From: Mansonella perstans
Lineage: Eukaryota; Nematoda; Chromadorea; Rhabditida; Onchocercidae
Length of the DNA stretch: 64,000 nucleotides
Assembly (NCBI GenBank): GCA_037074765.1
Contig: JBAMDO010000578.1
Span: 910,084-974,083 of the forward strand
Direction: 5' to 3'
Part shown: positions 26,019 to 38,481 of the stretch, one piece after another
Layout of the letters: each line of letters begins with the position of its first letter
Numbering within the stretch: position 1 is the first letter of the stretch
Notes under the pieces: model-generated
Databases searched by the model: none
What the model saw: the letters and a program-made list of their open reading frames with translations, nothing else
Told to the model about the DNA's origin: nothing
Translations under genes and position numbers: made by a program

Positions 26019-29000
26019 AAAATGTAAAGTAAAATATGTGGAAAATAAATTTCTAATGAGAATCGAAGAAATTCAAAATGTATTTGCTTAACAAAAAATA
26101 TTATTCGGGACGTACTTTTGCATTCATGATATGGTAACAGATAACTATTCGTGATATGATTTGGTGAAAGACAATCACTCATAGCGTATACGATAACGGC
26201 TAAATTATGTGGTGGATGCGATGAATTTATAGAAATGGATAGCATTTTATATTGCTTTTAAACTTTTCATTCTTTCAAGGCTTCTTTGATAAGGATATCA
26301 AATAACAAATTGTCGTCTTTTTGCAGACTTTGTTGCACTAATGATTTTAAAATAAAAAAGTACGGTTGATTCAGATTTGGAAATCAGCAAGTTAAACAAT
26401 CATTAAATTGTATATTCTGGAAGTTATACCCACATGTCGTTAAAAAAATCTTCATCCTGGAGACTTCATTTTTGCATTGAACACTTCCCTTTATTATTTA
26501 TCTCATTTTCACTCACTAACCTTTAGATTATCTTCTTAATTTTTTTGCTCTATCGGATGGTATTCCAAGATAATTAATTGTACAGATAATTTAAAGTATT
26601 TTTCGAATTTCAGAAAATTGTATGGATGCTGGAGAGAAGAAACTAACTATAAAGCAAAAATGGATCTGATCTGAACTGTATTCGATTGCTAGTTTTATAA
26701 AATGCAATAATACTGGTAATTTTAAAAACTTCATAAGTTGTAAAATTCACTCTCTGTTTATGAAAATAAAAGACGAAAAATGCAATTAGGTTTAGTAAAA
26801 AAAATATAGAAGAAAGATAATTTCTTGGGATGTTGACAATTTGCTTCGCAGTTTCATTTATACAGGACATAATAGTCGAGAACTGAGGCAACGAAATCCT
26901 TAAGGCATTGCTTTGTTGAACAGTTTCTCTCCGCCCTCACCTCTCTTTTTTTTCTTCAGTTGGCAATCTATTTTATTGTTTGTTTGATGGATACGAAAGA
27001 AAAAACATGCTGGCATTTGAGTAATGAGCATAAAATTTTAAAAATTACTTGATCTTTCACACTTGATCAAAAATCTGTGAAAGATTAATCGTTTTGATCT
27101 TAGAAAATTGCAAATCTAAGCTTTCATTAATGAATAAATGAAGTCGGCAAAAATGGGGATATTTGTAATTTTAGTTCCTAATGAACGTATCATATTATTT
27201 TACAGTTTTATTCATTTGGAAAATTCAATCAGTGAACTATTGTTCAGATATTACCTTTTTTATCATTTCTGATTTCAAAAATAGGGTTCACCAGAAAAAA
27301 ATATGTTTATAGTGTTAAAAGGATGACAGGAAATTGTTGACAGTTATGATTGTAATCAGTAGAGTATGACAGTACCAAACTTTAAAATTCTTGTAAAAAA
27401 AATTTTTTGGAAGGCAAATAGTTTTTACAGCAATAGAAAGAGCTCATAAAGGAAAGGAGACGTTTGTTACCAAAAGGAAAGATATAAAAGTGCAGTCTAG
27501 CATAGTTCTTGCAACTTTTTCTTGACTAAAGGTTGCTTTTTAATTTGTAGCTGGAGCTGGAACGCAATGTCGAAAATTGATTAATTCTGTCAACTGGAAA
27601 ATAAAATTTGGTCAAAACTTTTTTATTAGTTAAAAAGCCCGATCTTGTTTTCTGCTCACCCACTCTCCTTGCCTTCCAAAATTTTCGCGGACTACTGACT
27701 GGAAACTATTGATTTAGTCGATGACAAGGAGTTTTTTTTTTGAATTATTTCAGGAAATCATGATGTTGATTGCGAGAGAATGTTTTTTACAAAACTGTGT
27801 TACAAATCGACATGAATAGCTGATTTTTGGAAAATGACGAAAGAATAAATCACTACGCTAAAGAATATAATTAGTCATGTCCGAAAATGATTATTATAAA
27901 ATTTATTTTATTTTTTCAAATTATCGAAATTTTGCAAAAAAGAAGAGAAATGACAAAATAAAGAATTGAAAGACAATTTTATTTTTGATTTCAACTCTCG
28001 CTTTCCTCATTGCATATTACTTGATACTACTTTTATTACTATCACTTCTTCCACTGAATTCTGATACAGCAGTTTGAATGATGAGATTAGATGCATTGCC
28101 CAAAAAAAGCTGCGAGGATTATTAGGTGTAACTTTGATGGCCAGAAAAAGGAACTGACAGAAAGAGAGTTGAAAGTTGTCGGACTGTCTCAAGAGATGTC
28201 AGATTTGAAAAAATCAAAAAATTTTTTCACATTATGGAGAAGAGCCAAAAAGAGTTTATAAGAACGGAAAAAATGAAAATAAGTCAGAATTGCCTTCAAA
28301 GAAAATAGAAATGAAATGAGAATTGGTTTGCAAGAAAATTAAAACTATTGAAAAAAATCAAAATGAATAATTTCCTTTCTAATCTTACACTTATGTCAGC
28401 TGCTGTTTATAAGACATTAAATTTATTGATTTAAGTGTAGGGGATTTCATATATCTCTATAAATTGCGTATATAAATGACTATTAGATAAAATAATTTGA
28501 GAAAAAAAAGAAAAACAAGAAAAAACGAAATTTTGAAGATGATTCTGCGTTGACATATGTTAAAATATAAAATGCTGCAAATTCTTGCATTCAACAAAAA
28601 ACTAAAAGAATAGTTTCAGCGCAAATGATGTTGACGTTTAGGTAAAAGACTTTATGGTCCTTATTGATGCTAAACTGGAATGATAGATGGCAGCTGAGTG
28701 ATGGATAGCAACCTTTCATAAAATAGGCCATAACTGAGGACTCTCCTCTTCCTAATATATTCAACGCAAATTATCTTTGCACTTAAATGTGCATAACAAA
28801 TAATCTTATGATACATCATTAAAATGTATGCAAAAGCCCTTTAAAAGAATAAAACATGAAACTGGGATAGAGTGACATTGCTGCACTGCGACTATGGTTC
28901 ATGTTGTGGTTAAAGGCTAGATCGGATTCATACTATGTCTGAACTTTAATATTTATCTGCGTGCATCATTTCCACCGAAGAACAGAATCATTAGTGTATA

Positions 29001-30839
29001 AACTATAAGCGGAAGAAAATATATACAATTAAGGCGTAAAATAAATTGAGCTAATATAGGTTTAAATTTCGCTGAAGATGACTAAATGCAAACATTTCTA
29101 AATCAGCCTAATAAGTCTTTATTAGGCCTTTCTACCTAAATACTGTCATCGTCATCCCATCAATCAATAAAATAGTTCATCGTTATCCCATCAATCAATA
29201 AAATACGTTGATTACTCATTAGCTTGATAAATGACCCGAGAAATTGTGAAAAAGATGCAACTATGATGTTTATGAATGTGTGTGCCTTTATTATTGTTTC
29301 GATATATAATAGATGGAGCCTAATAAGGCTTGTTGTTTAGTGAATGCTTTTTGTCGTATAATTCATATATCTGGGCCCACATGACTATGTTGTTAGACAT
29401 ACATTCATTCAGCAGCTTCACTGATCGCATGTTATGGCTTGGGTATAAGTTGAAAATGGTTAAACCAGAGAGATCAATAGTCAACTGAGGACTGGACTAT
29501 AGCTTACTCTATCTAACTATTTCTATTGGAAAAATGATGTACGGTCGTAAAGCAGTAGTAGTAAAGCATGGAATGTAGTAGTAAAGCATAAAATGATATG
29601 TCCGGGACAGAGAGACGAGAAAAAGGGTTTGAGTAATTTTGAGAGTTAGTTTTATATCAAAGGTAAAAGCATTTAAATTCGTTTAAATGGCAGATGTTAA
29701 AGATATCAAGCTAAACTATTTCATTTGCACATATGTCACTCGAAGTGTCCCGTTCATTCCAACATTCCTTTTACAAACACTATGAAAACAAATGTAAGGT
29801 TTGAAATTAATTGCTATCAACAAGACATTGGATAAAAAATGAACGTATTTTAGCTAATGCGCCACGGAATACATGTGATTCACTTAGATTTAATACATTG
29901 TTGATGAAAAAGTGAATATTCTTGCATTTCCTTGCACACTACTTTAAACAACTAATTCTCTGATAGTTCCATGGCTAATACAAAGTACACCACGGTGAAA
30001 ATGTCTTTTGAAATTATCATATGTGTAGTTTCGACTTATTTTATAGCACGAGTGATTTAAAAATTCAAACTTCATTTATCACATAACATTTAAGTATGAT
30101 TACGGTCATATTCTAATTTAAAAAATTTGACTTCACAGAGATATTTCATCGAACGATTATTTAATTAAATAATTGGATTAAAGTGTTCAGTCGTGCGAAT
30201 GTCTTTTCGAAAAAATTGGCCAAGGAACTGCAAAAATGAATGAATATTATTGCATGGAATTTGTAAGATTATTTTATGAATAACGTAAAGTTTTTTATTG
30301 CTAAGCTTATCTTTTATAATGTCTCGTTTATATTTACTATGATACTTCAGAATGTTTCAAATTTCTGCATTTTCCAGACAGAAAAATGAAATAAGAATGG
30401 GAAGCTATTACTCATCGCTTACTATCTACAACTCACCAAGAGACATTACCCCATCTGAAAATTGAGCAAGCAATATCGAAGAATGATTGTAAAAAAGAAG
30501 TCCGATATGAAAATAGAAAAGTGATAGGCAATATCGAATGATTTCATCGACTGATACATTCGGCTTGATTGTATGCCATTGCTGAGCAGCCGAAGCATTC
30601 CTAACTTTTCACTACTATTCTGAACAGAAAGCAAAAATTGGTCATTTTTTCCAAGAATTTTTGTGAAATTTGATAAACGAGAGAACATTCAAAAAAGACA
30701 TACTACTTGCATCTATTCTCAAAAACATTCTCGATTTTGTAATAAAAATCTTACAAATTTTTTTCGCTTCTTAAACGAAAATGCTATTCCAATGATTGTA
30801 AATTTCCGCAATTAGTACTTCTAATCTCATCATCCGAAA
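26019..30839. other. Intergenic stretch without clear genes
   Basis: Lies between divergent genes (minus-strand synaptotagmin-like, plus-strand cysteine-rich membrane protein), so it should contain both promoters. Open frames at 26,643-26,891 (-), which includes a hydrophobic segment, and 30,446-30,688 (-) are possible but unsupported. A 31-bp direct duplication is at 29,147-29,208. Confidence 0.45.
29147..29208. repeat. 31-bp tandem duplication
   Basis: Two adjacent copies, 29,147-29,177 and 29,178-29,208, share CCCATCAATCAATAAAATA and differ at a few bases. It is a simple local duplication with no sign of function. Confidence 0.7.
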
Positions 30840-32352
30840 ATGTGGCACCGACCTATACTGCTTTTATTTATTGCTGACATCCTCCATTTCACTTCCGAAC
30901 TGAGAATTAATCAGATGGATTTTTGTTGCTCCAATACCTGCTGCTGTTCGTCGTGTATTGAGGAACACTGTCAGTTGCCCGACCAACCAGGGTAAATTTC
31001 CGGCATTTAAGATTTTTTATTCGGAATCAGTGTGTTTTCAATCATTTGAAATTTATGAATTATTATCACAACAGCACAAATATTTTTCAGGCATTTATCT
31101 CTATGATACATTTATATCCAGATCAGTGAAATGATTTGTGATTTATTTTCTGAAAACATTATATGATAATGTTTATTAGCAGATATTCGTGTATATAATT
31201 CACTCCATATTAAATCAATTCCAGAAATTCTAAGAGCGAAAATTTCAGGCAACAATGTCGGTGTTATAATACGACCAACATAATGTGTTCAAGATTCAGA
31301 AGTTTCATTTATAAACCGAAAATAGTAGAATTGCCGGATAAAATACAAATTTTTCCTGTTCAACCTGGAATAATACCAATGAGTGCTATCACAGAACTGG
31401 ACATCGATCCATTATGTTGTACTGTAGGAAACTGTCCAATTTGGATAAAATGCAAAAATCCGTTTAATACAAAACGGGATCAATCAGGTATTCACTGTAG
31501 TTTAAAACTTGAACTTTGTTTGTATATTAACAGCAGAGTGTTTCTATTGCTGCCATGGCAACATTTTATCTTCTTACGCTGTAAAATAAACTTTGTCAGG
31601 TTAATACTCTTCCATAAAAATCAGTATGTACCGCTTCTCAAGGAAAAAGAACTAATAACTTTAAGAGCAGAAATAGAAGGAATACTAAACACCCGCCTAT
31701 TAACCTGTGTAGGTTTTGATGACTATAAATACGTCCAATGTCACATAACGTGTGTAAGATGGTGGTCGAATAATATTAAATATTAAAGACGACAAGCTAT
31801 GTTTCTAGAGATTTGAAACAAATTAAAAAAGACATTGCTCTGCATTAGCTAAATAATCTTGCAGCAATAGACAGCTTTTGTGAGAATTAAGCAGCTAAGA
31901 TTAATTAAATGAGGTATAAAAATATGAAATAATGATAAAGCACAATAGCAATATTTGATAAGAAAGCTTGATTTCAAAACAATTTCACGCAGTACAAAGT
32001 TATAGATGTGATAGAGACACTAAAATTAATCAATTTTTGTTTCATATTTTTACATATTTCTATAAAGCTTTTCTTTGAATTCTAATTTACCAAAATGAAA
32101 TCTTTGTTACTAATTCACTAATTATTTTTGGTAAATATTTCATAGAAATGGAAGGGTGAACAAGATTTATTGAAAAAAGATTATTTTTCAGTATTGCAAT
32201 TAACGCCGATGCCATTATTTATCGTTGCTTGCATATTATTTGCTCTAATTATCGTTACAATGATTGGATTATGCATCGCAGCTATTCTATACATTAGCGA
32301 TTCACACAAACGACGAAATTGTAGTATTTACAACAGAACTGAAAGACATTGA
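30840..32352 (+). CDS. Cysteine-rich single-pass membrane protein, unrecognised
   Basis: Four exons join in phase: 30840-30991, 31249-31487, 31534-31580, 32146-32352, giving about 214 residues. The N-terminus MWHRPILLLFIADILHFTS is a likely signal peptide. The ectodomain is dense in Cys: CCSNTCCCSSC in exon 1, CRCYNTTNIMC at the start of exon 2, LCCTVGNCPIWIKC near its end, CFYCC in the 47-base exon 3. Exon 4 has one long hydrophobic span (about residues 160-188, within LFIVACILFALIIVTMIGL) followed by a short basic tail ending in RTERH. So a small type I surface or secretory-pathway protein is likely. I do not recognise the family. The small third exon is supported because it alone links phase 1 to phase 0 and adds more Cys. 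AATAAA lies at 32,574-32,579. Confidence 0.7.
31620..31745 (+). mobile_element. BEL/Pao-type integrase relic in an intron
   Basis: Inside the last intron of the cysteine-rich gene, the plus strand encodes about 40 residues including ELITLRAEIEGILNTRLLT, which resembles the C-terminal integrase segment of BEL/Pao LTR retrotransposons (pattern E-I-E-x-x-L-N-x-R-x-L-T). By chance it is in frame with exon 2, making one 167-codon open frame through intron 2. I see no LTRs, reverse transcriptase or full integrase nearby, so it is a fragment. The family call is from memory of the motif. Confidence 0.45.
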
Positions 32353-35300
32353 AAGGATATCTTTTACATTTTAACCCTATAAATTTAAACTTCATTACTT
32401 TTTAAAAATTGATTTCGTGCGTAATTACCCGTTAGTCCATTTTTTAACTTTTTTTCATAGAACTATCACGTAATTCATTGCTTTCTATATATTTTCATTT
32501 TCATTTTATTTTATGTGATTTAGTCATTCCCTATTGTCAGCTTGTGCATCCTTTCTCAACTTATTTGTGACATAATAAATCTCATTTAGTGAAGTAATAG
32601 AGAATTCTAAATAGCTAAAATTAGAGAATTATTAGAGAATTCTAAATAGCTAAAATTTTTCATTTTTTTCAAAGTTTTCACCAAGTTTTCTTTTGCAATC
32701 CAAAGATGGCGAGTCTGAAAATAAATCAATTAAAATATTGCTGATCCTTAGAGTGCAACATGAACTCATCTCCCAAATATTTTCAGAAAATTCTTTGGAC
32801 ATTGTCTTTCATGTTAATATGGCTTGATTTTTAATGAAAGACATATAAATCTTGTCACTACATTAAATGCTCAATTAATATTTTAAACGATGTACATTTT
32901 CAAGAGTAATTAATACTCAATACATGAATAATGCATTATTTATACAAGTTACAAATCATCAGCGCTGCAAGAAAACATGCTGTAACACAAGTTAATGACT
33001 TTAGATGAAAATACTTTTCTTTAATTTGATATTTACCTTCGACCATTTCAGTATGGACAGTCAATGACATGAAGGTGCTGTTTATTCCGAAGGTTTATAG
33101 TTCTTCACATGTTATTACCGTCATTAAAAGAGTTAAAAAGCTTTTCTAAAATTTTGTCTAATAATCCAAATTAGATTTTTTCATAAAATGGATTATCTTC
33201 AATAAATTGGCATAGCTGTTTTTATCACTTCTTACAAGTGAAATTATTGAAAAAAAAAAAGCTTTTTCGATGAAGCGATTAGAAAACCAAACGTCATGTC
33301 AAATAATTAGTGTGAGGAAATTTTTTGAAAATGAAATGAATTTGTCATTTATGGATAACAAAAATTATTTTGTGCAATAGCAGATTTTCTCCGTTTTTCT
33401 GGATATTGATGCACATGAATAATACACTGAGTTCAAGTTTCTTATTAATTATTGTAATTGCTATCTTGTTAACTCTATCAGCTTCATTCCATGTTTAAAT
33501 AGGTGAAATTTCAAAACCATGAGATTAGAAGACCAATATTAATATCATAATGCCATATTAATATTGTTCTATGTTTTTGGTATTTCTGAATCACCGACTA
33601 AGCGGTCATTCCAGGACCATGCGATCATTTACGGTCATGTAAATAAAAATTTTATGGAATCGTTATCATAAGCGGATAGTCACTCAAACTTATTTTCAAG
33701 TAACCAAGTAATCAGTTTTCAAATTTTTTATAACTGTTATTACCGTTTGTACAAATACAAAAGATTATTTGCTCATTGATTTCTGATCATTTCAATGTTT
33801 TGATTTTACTCCTATTGAAAATAGTTGACTAGTTAATATTGCCAAAATTGGTCATTTTATCAATTCTTAATTAAAGTTTCACTTCCAATAGATTTTCTAA
33901 ACTTACGTCAAATCATTTATTTCAATTATTTAGTTCTTAAAGCCTTTTATTTCAATTTCAATTTTATTCATTTTTATTCATTCCTGAGTAAGAAACCATT
34001 CTAGAAAGCACGGAATCTCGCCCCGATAATTAAATTTCTGATTTGAAAGATTACAAATTACTGCCTACGACTGATAAGATTTCCTGGGAAACTGCGGAAA
34101 TTTCTAACGTGTTAGTATCGGCAAACCTGATCAACTAGAAGCCATTTTCAGCCATTTCAGCTTCATTAATATGTGCAAACAAGGAACTGGATGTTTAGTA
34201 GGTCTAGTAATTTGCGTTTCAGTGATGATGCCAGTTCCTGTGTTTGATGTGGCTCAAATAATTGTAATTTTCGAAATATAACAGGTATTCTTTCTCTTCT
34301 AGCAAGAAGAGAAAAAGAAAATAGTGAAAACAAGTAAGAAATAAAAGCATCAAAATACCAAAATCAAGTACAACATCGGTCTAGCTAGCCATGCTGTCAG
34401 ATTCAACAAAATTATAAGGTCGATTAAGAAAAATACAAACTAAATAAAACTAATATAAAATAGAAAATGTGCCACAAAATAATTTAATCAATGCTAGATT
34501 TCGATAGGCTTCCGAAATCCTGCTGTTTTTTAAATCAGTTCAAATAATCATTAGTTATATTTAAAATTGCAGGAATGCGCATTTGTAAACAACTAGTAGT
34601 GTTATCTATTACTGATTAAAGCTTCAAAAATCTGTGACTTCGACCAGTTAATAATGAGGAAATGTAAGTTAGTAATAGGTTAGCTAACAATTCCGTAAAA
34701 AACTTTCTTTTTACCTGCAATCAAGCAACTCAAAACAAATATCTTAAGCTAATCAGAAATTTAAAGGAAAATTTCAATGATAGTAAGTATAAAAAACGCT
34801 TTGCTTTTTGTAGTTAAAATCACTGGAATGAATGCCAAGCAACAACGAATGGATTGTTTCAGAGAGAATAGTACTTGCCGTAATTTCTTTGTAGAGAAAT
34901 GATTGTAACAAAAGAACACATTCATATTTCTATTGCAAAGATCTCCTGATACTACAGTATGCTATACTGAAACAACAAATGGCTTACAAAATGCCGGGCT
35001 GACTGAAGAGAAAACTCCAACATTTACAATAATTTAATAGTTATATGAAACGTTAACGAGAGCCAGGATTTTCCTTGCTCTATACCGAAAATGGCCATAT
35101 CATAGCAGGAAGTGTTATGGAATAAGATTCTCGATGAAATAAAAATAACTTTATTGGACTGACAAATGGCTGGTTGGGATGGAGTCCACTCACGTGGCCA
35201 TAGGTTCTTAGGTGTGTAGAAAGGTGATGAACTTCAGAAAATGGTATTGCGTTGGATTCAATGTGAAGAGGAATCTCTATGGTTGACTTCATTCCTTTTA

Positions 35301-38300
35301 TACTAACATTGATGAGCATCTACAACAAATGATTTGGATATAGTCTTAGGTAGTTAGTGAACACTTAGACAAAGACTATATTTTTATACAACACAGAGGT
35401 TGGGATCATGAATTTAAACGTTAAAGTAAGTATTTTGTGAACAGGAAGCGGTAAATCAAAATATCTTCCACTGAGTAATAATTTATTTGAAAATGAATGC
35501 TGACATAATTAATGGTATCTCCGAGTATCATCTTTCCACAAAGAGCACATTAAAGGAAGACTACTCGCGTGTTACAAACAAAAGAAGACGAAGCCTAATT
35601 TAGCATCCGGACCAAAATTTCAAAAACAAAAACGGAGGAAGAGAAAAGCTACATGAGATAAAACATATTGAGCAACTACATCAGACATAAATGAATCTGT
35701 CAATTCCTTCGAAGTTGCAGAAGACAATTTTGCTAATCCCATCGAATTCGGTTGTTTGTGCCTAAAAAAATCTGTTTTTACTTTTTATTCCATGAAATTA
35801 AATTCGAAATGTAAAAAATCGATGGGGAATGGGCATAATGGCCCAAAACTGTCAGTTCGTGACTAATAAACAAAAAATGGATGAAACAGAAAAGAGATAT
35901 CATCAATTGTCCCTTCCTTGCAAAATGGAAATGATCTCTTTAAAAATGAATTCTGAAATTAATTGTCAAATTCATAGCTCAAAAAGCAGAAAAAGGAAGC
36001 TTTCAGCTACAATTTAAAAAAAAAAATCATTACAATACAATATGCATTCAAAAAAAAACTAATCGCTAATATCAGTATACAAAATGATTGCATAATCAAA
36101 TTAGCACAAAGTTTTAATTAGATGTTTGAAATTTTATACAATTGATGAGCTGGATTGCCATTTCTGTCATTTTGCTACTATTGAATTGATTATGTTCATT
36201 GTATGTTGCAATAATTATTATAATTAACATTTCTGTTGCAACCAGCCCAACTGATATGATCAGAAGCTGTTAATATTGAACAAGCGAGCTGATAAATACT
36301 GTACACTTCTTCTTCAGTTTTTGTAGCTAATTTTTGTCCACAATTTTGCTTTGGTATGCTGTTTGCTTAGTTTTTTTAGCGTACTTAAAGGAATCTTGGA
36401 AAGTTGGGAATTCGTCAATTACATGTGTTTGTTTAAACAACTATGTATATTTCATAATTTAAAATTTTCCTTAATGAATGTCTTAGGTCAGCAGAATTTC
36501 GGAAATTAGAAGCTTATTAGGCTCACTTCAATGTTGGTTTAAATTCCTGAAATTAACGAAAAACAAAAGCGCCAAAAGAAAAAACAATTCCGTTTTTTTG
36601 AAAAAATCACAAAGATCATTTGAAAGCTAAGCAGAAGTTGTGAAACTTAATCATTATAGTTCTCATAACATAAAAACAATTTTGCCCATAGTTTCTTGCT
36701 GTTATTGATGTATCTGTGGATTGACATTCCGAACAGTTCTTGGGACTGCTCTGTAAGCTATAAAGACTTAATGCAATTAAATGTTTTATAATGCAGAAAA
36801 AGAGCTCTCTATGTTAATTTGAAGTGCCAAATCTTATTTCATACCTATACTGCCTCAAAGTTTCAGCATTTTTTTTTACATGATAATTTACGGACAAATC
36901 ACTGGAACATATGCAATAAATAAGTGAAAAATTTTTTATCGAAGCTGAAAAATACTCGCGCAAATTTTTATCAGTTCACAGGAATTCTTTAATCTTAGTT
37001 ATAGCCCTAAGTGAAACAGGGAAATTCCCCTAGGTTTACTTGGTCATTACTTGTATATTTATACGTAAATTCTCTCCAATTTTCCAAATTTTTTCACAGC
37101 CAGTATGGATGGTTTATAAAAAAGTTCATTGACTTTTGATATTTAAGTATTTTTGAGAATTTCAAAAAATGACTGAATTTTCGACGAAAAAACTTTCCCT
37201 CAGCAACAAAATGCTTCTTTTTGAAATTTTAATGCAGTATTATCGGGCAATAAATAGAACTATTGTTTAAAGATATTATACGACTGGATAAATTACTTAT
37301 GGATAAAATATTTTTCTCAAGGCACTTGTTATCATGGCCCGCCTATTATCAAAAGAACTTCGACAAAGCCATTTTCTCTTTTCATGAACAAGTTTTCAAG
37401 ATGCTTACTTTGTTTTTTTCTAATTTCTTGTTCTATCTTTAATTATCCCCAAGTGTCCATTTCCGTACTGCTGATGTTTAGTTTCAGTGTTTCGAAAAAA
37501 AAAAAAAAAAATAGAAGAAAATCATGGATTTGATATAAATAAATTCTCATGTTAAAAAATGTTTGTCAAAAGTCGGTTCAATAAAAATTAACCAGCCAAT
37601 TTCGGATCTTGAAACCGATATTGTTTCGCTCTTCAAAAAAAACATTCTTCAAAAAAAAAGTGCGTTCTTCAAAATTTACGCAACACTATCGATCACAGTA
37701 CCTAATGAGTGGACAATAAAATAGAAAGCAAACTTGGCTTTTAGTACATCTGAACAATAGAACTTCCACTTTCACAAAACAGCTTTTCAGTAGCTCGCTA
37801 GATTGTGAAAAAGAAAGCAGTGGAAATCTGCACTTTGTAAAATCGTTTTGTTTTAAAATCTAACGACTTTTTTTAGAAATTTTACAGCTATTCATTTTTT
37901 CTCTGTAATTTTGTATTCTTTCAACACCGATGAAATGAAATTGCAGCTTTTCATCTATCGGCGTTGTTTCAGTTTATATCTTTTTAAGACCAGCGCTCAA
38001 AATCCGAAGTTAAAACAGAAACAGAGTCTGTGCTGAATCAGTCATGGCGACGGAATCATAAGATGTTATATCAGTCATAAAATAACAATTAAATGGCAAA
38101 AATGATCAAAAAGCACCAAAGTGATGAAATAGTTGGAGAAAAATTGATGAAACAGTTGGAGGAAAAAAATTGATGACTGAATTAAAACTGATAAATTTTA
38201 TGTTAAAAATTGAGGGAAATTGTATGGTAGTAATGGTAGGTAACAAATGACACATCGAAGATTGTGTAAAAAGCTAAATGTGTATGTATGGGAGATGTTT

Positions 38301-38481
38301 CAAGTGGCAAGTGAAAAGCTGTAATTTCATTTTACATTTCCTTCTTGGTGGGAAAAGTTCAAAGAAAGTTGAGATAGAAGGAATGCCGAAAATGATGTAC
38401 AAGTGACGCCAACTGGACTAGCTAATAGACGGACGATTGATCAAATCAGACTTCATAGAAAGGATAATCCTGAATTTCAAC
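32353..38481. other. Long intergenic stretch
   Basis: Six kilobases with no exon chain I can build. Open frames at 35,080-35,319 (-) and 35,829-36,017 (+) lack flanking partners and recognisable motifs. A short direct duplication around AGAGAATTCTAAATAGC (32,598-32,655) and poly-A tracts (near 37,495) are the only repeats noticed. The AATAAA at 32,574 belongs to the gene on the left. Confidence 0.45.

Noticed and set aside
26643..26891. Minus-strand open frame with a hydrophobic segment, considered as the missing transmembrane exon of the second synaptotagmin
   Set aside because: Its plausible donor is in the wrong phase for the exon at 24,933, and AT-rich DNA readily encodes Phe/Ile/Leu runs.
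30446..30688. 80-codon minus-strand open frame divergent from the cysteine-rich gene
   Set aside because: No motif and no exon partner; ends in low-complexity hydrophobic sequence.
35080..35319. 79-codon minus-strand open frame, considered as a retroelement protease or pol piece
   Set aside because: No catalytic motif could be seen and no neighbouring retroelement sequence.
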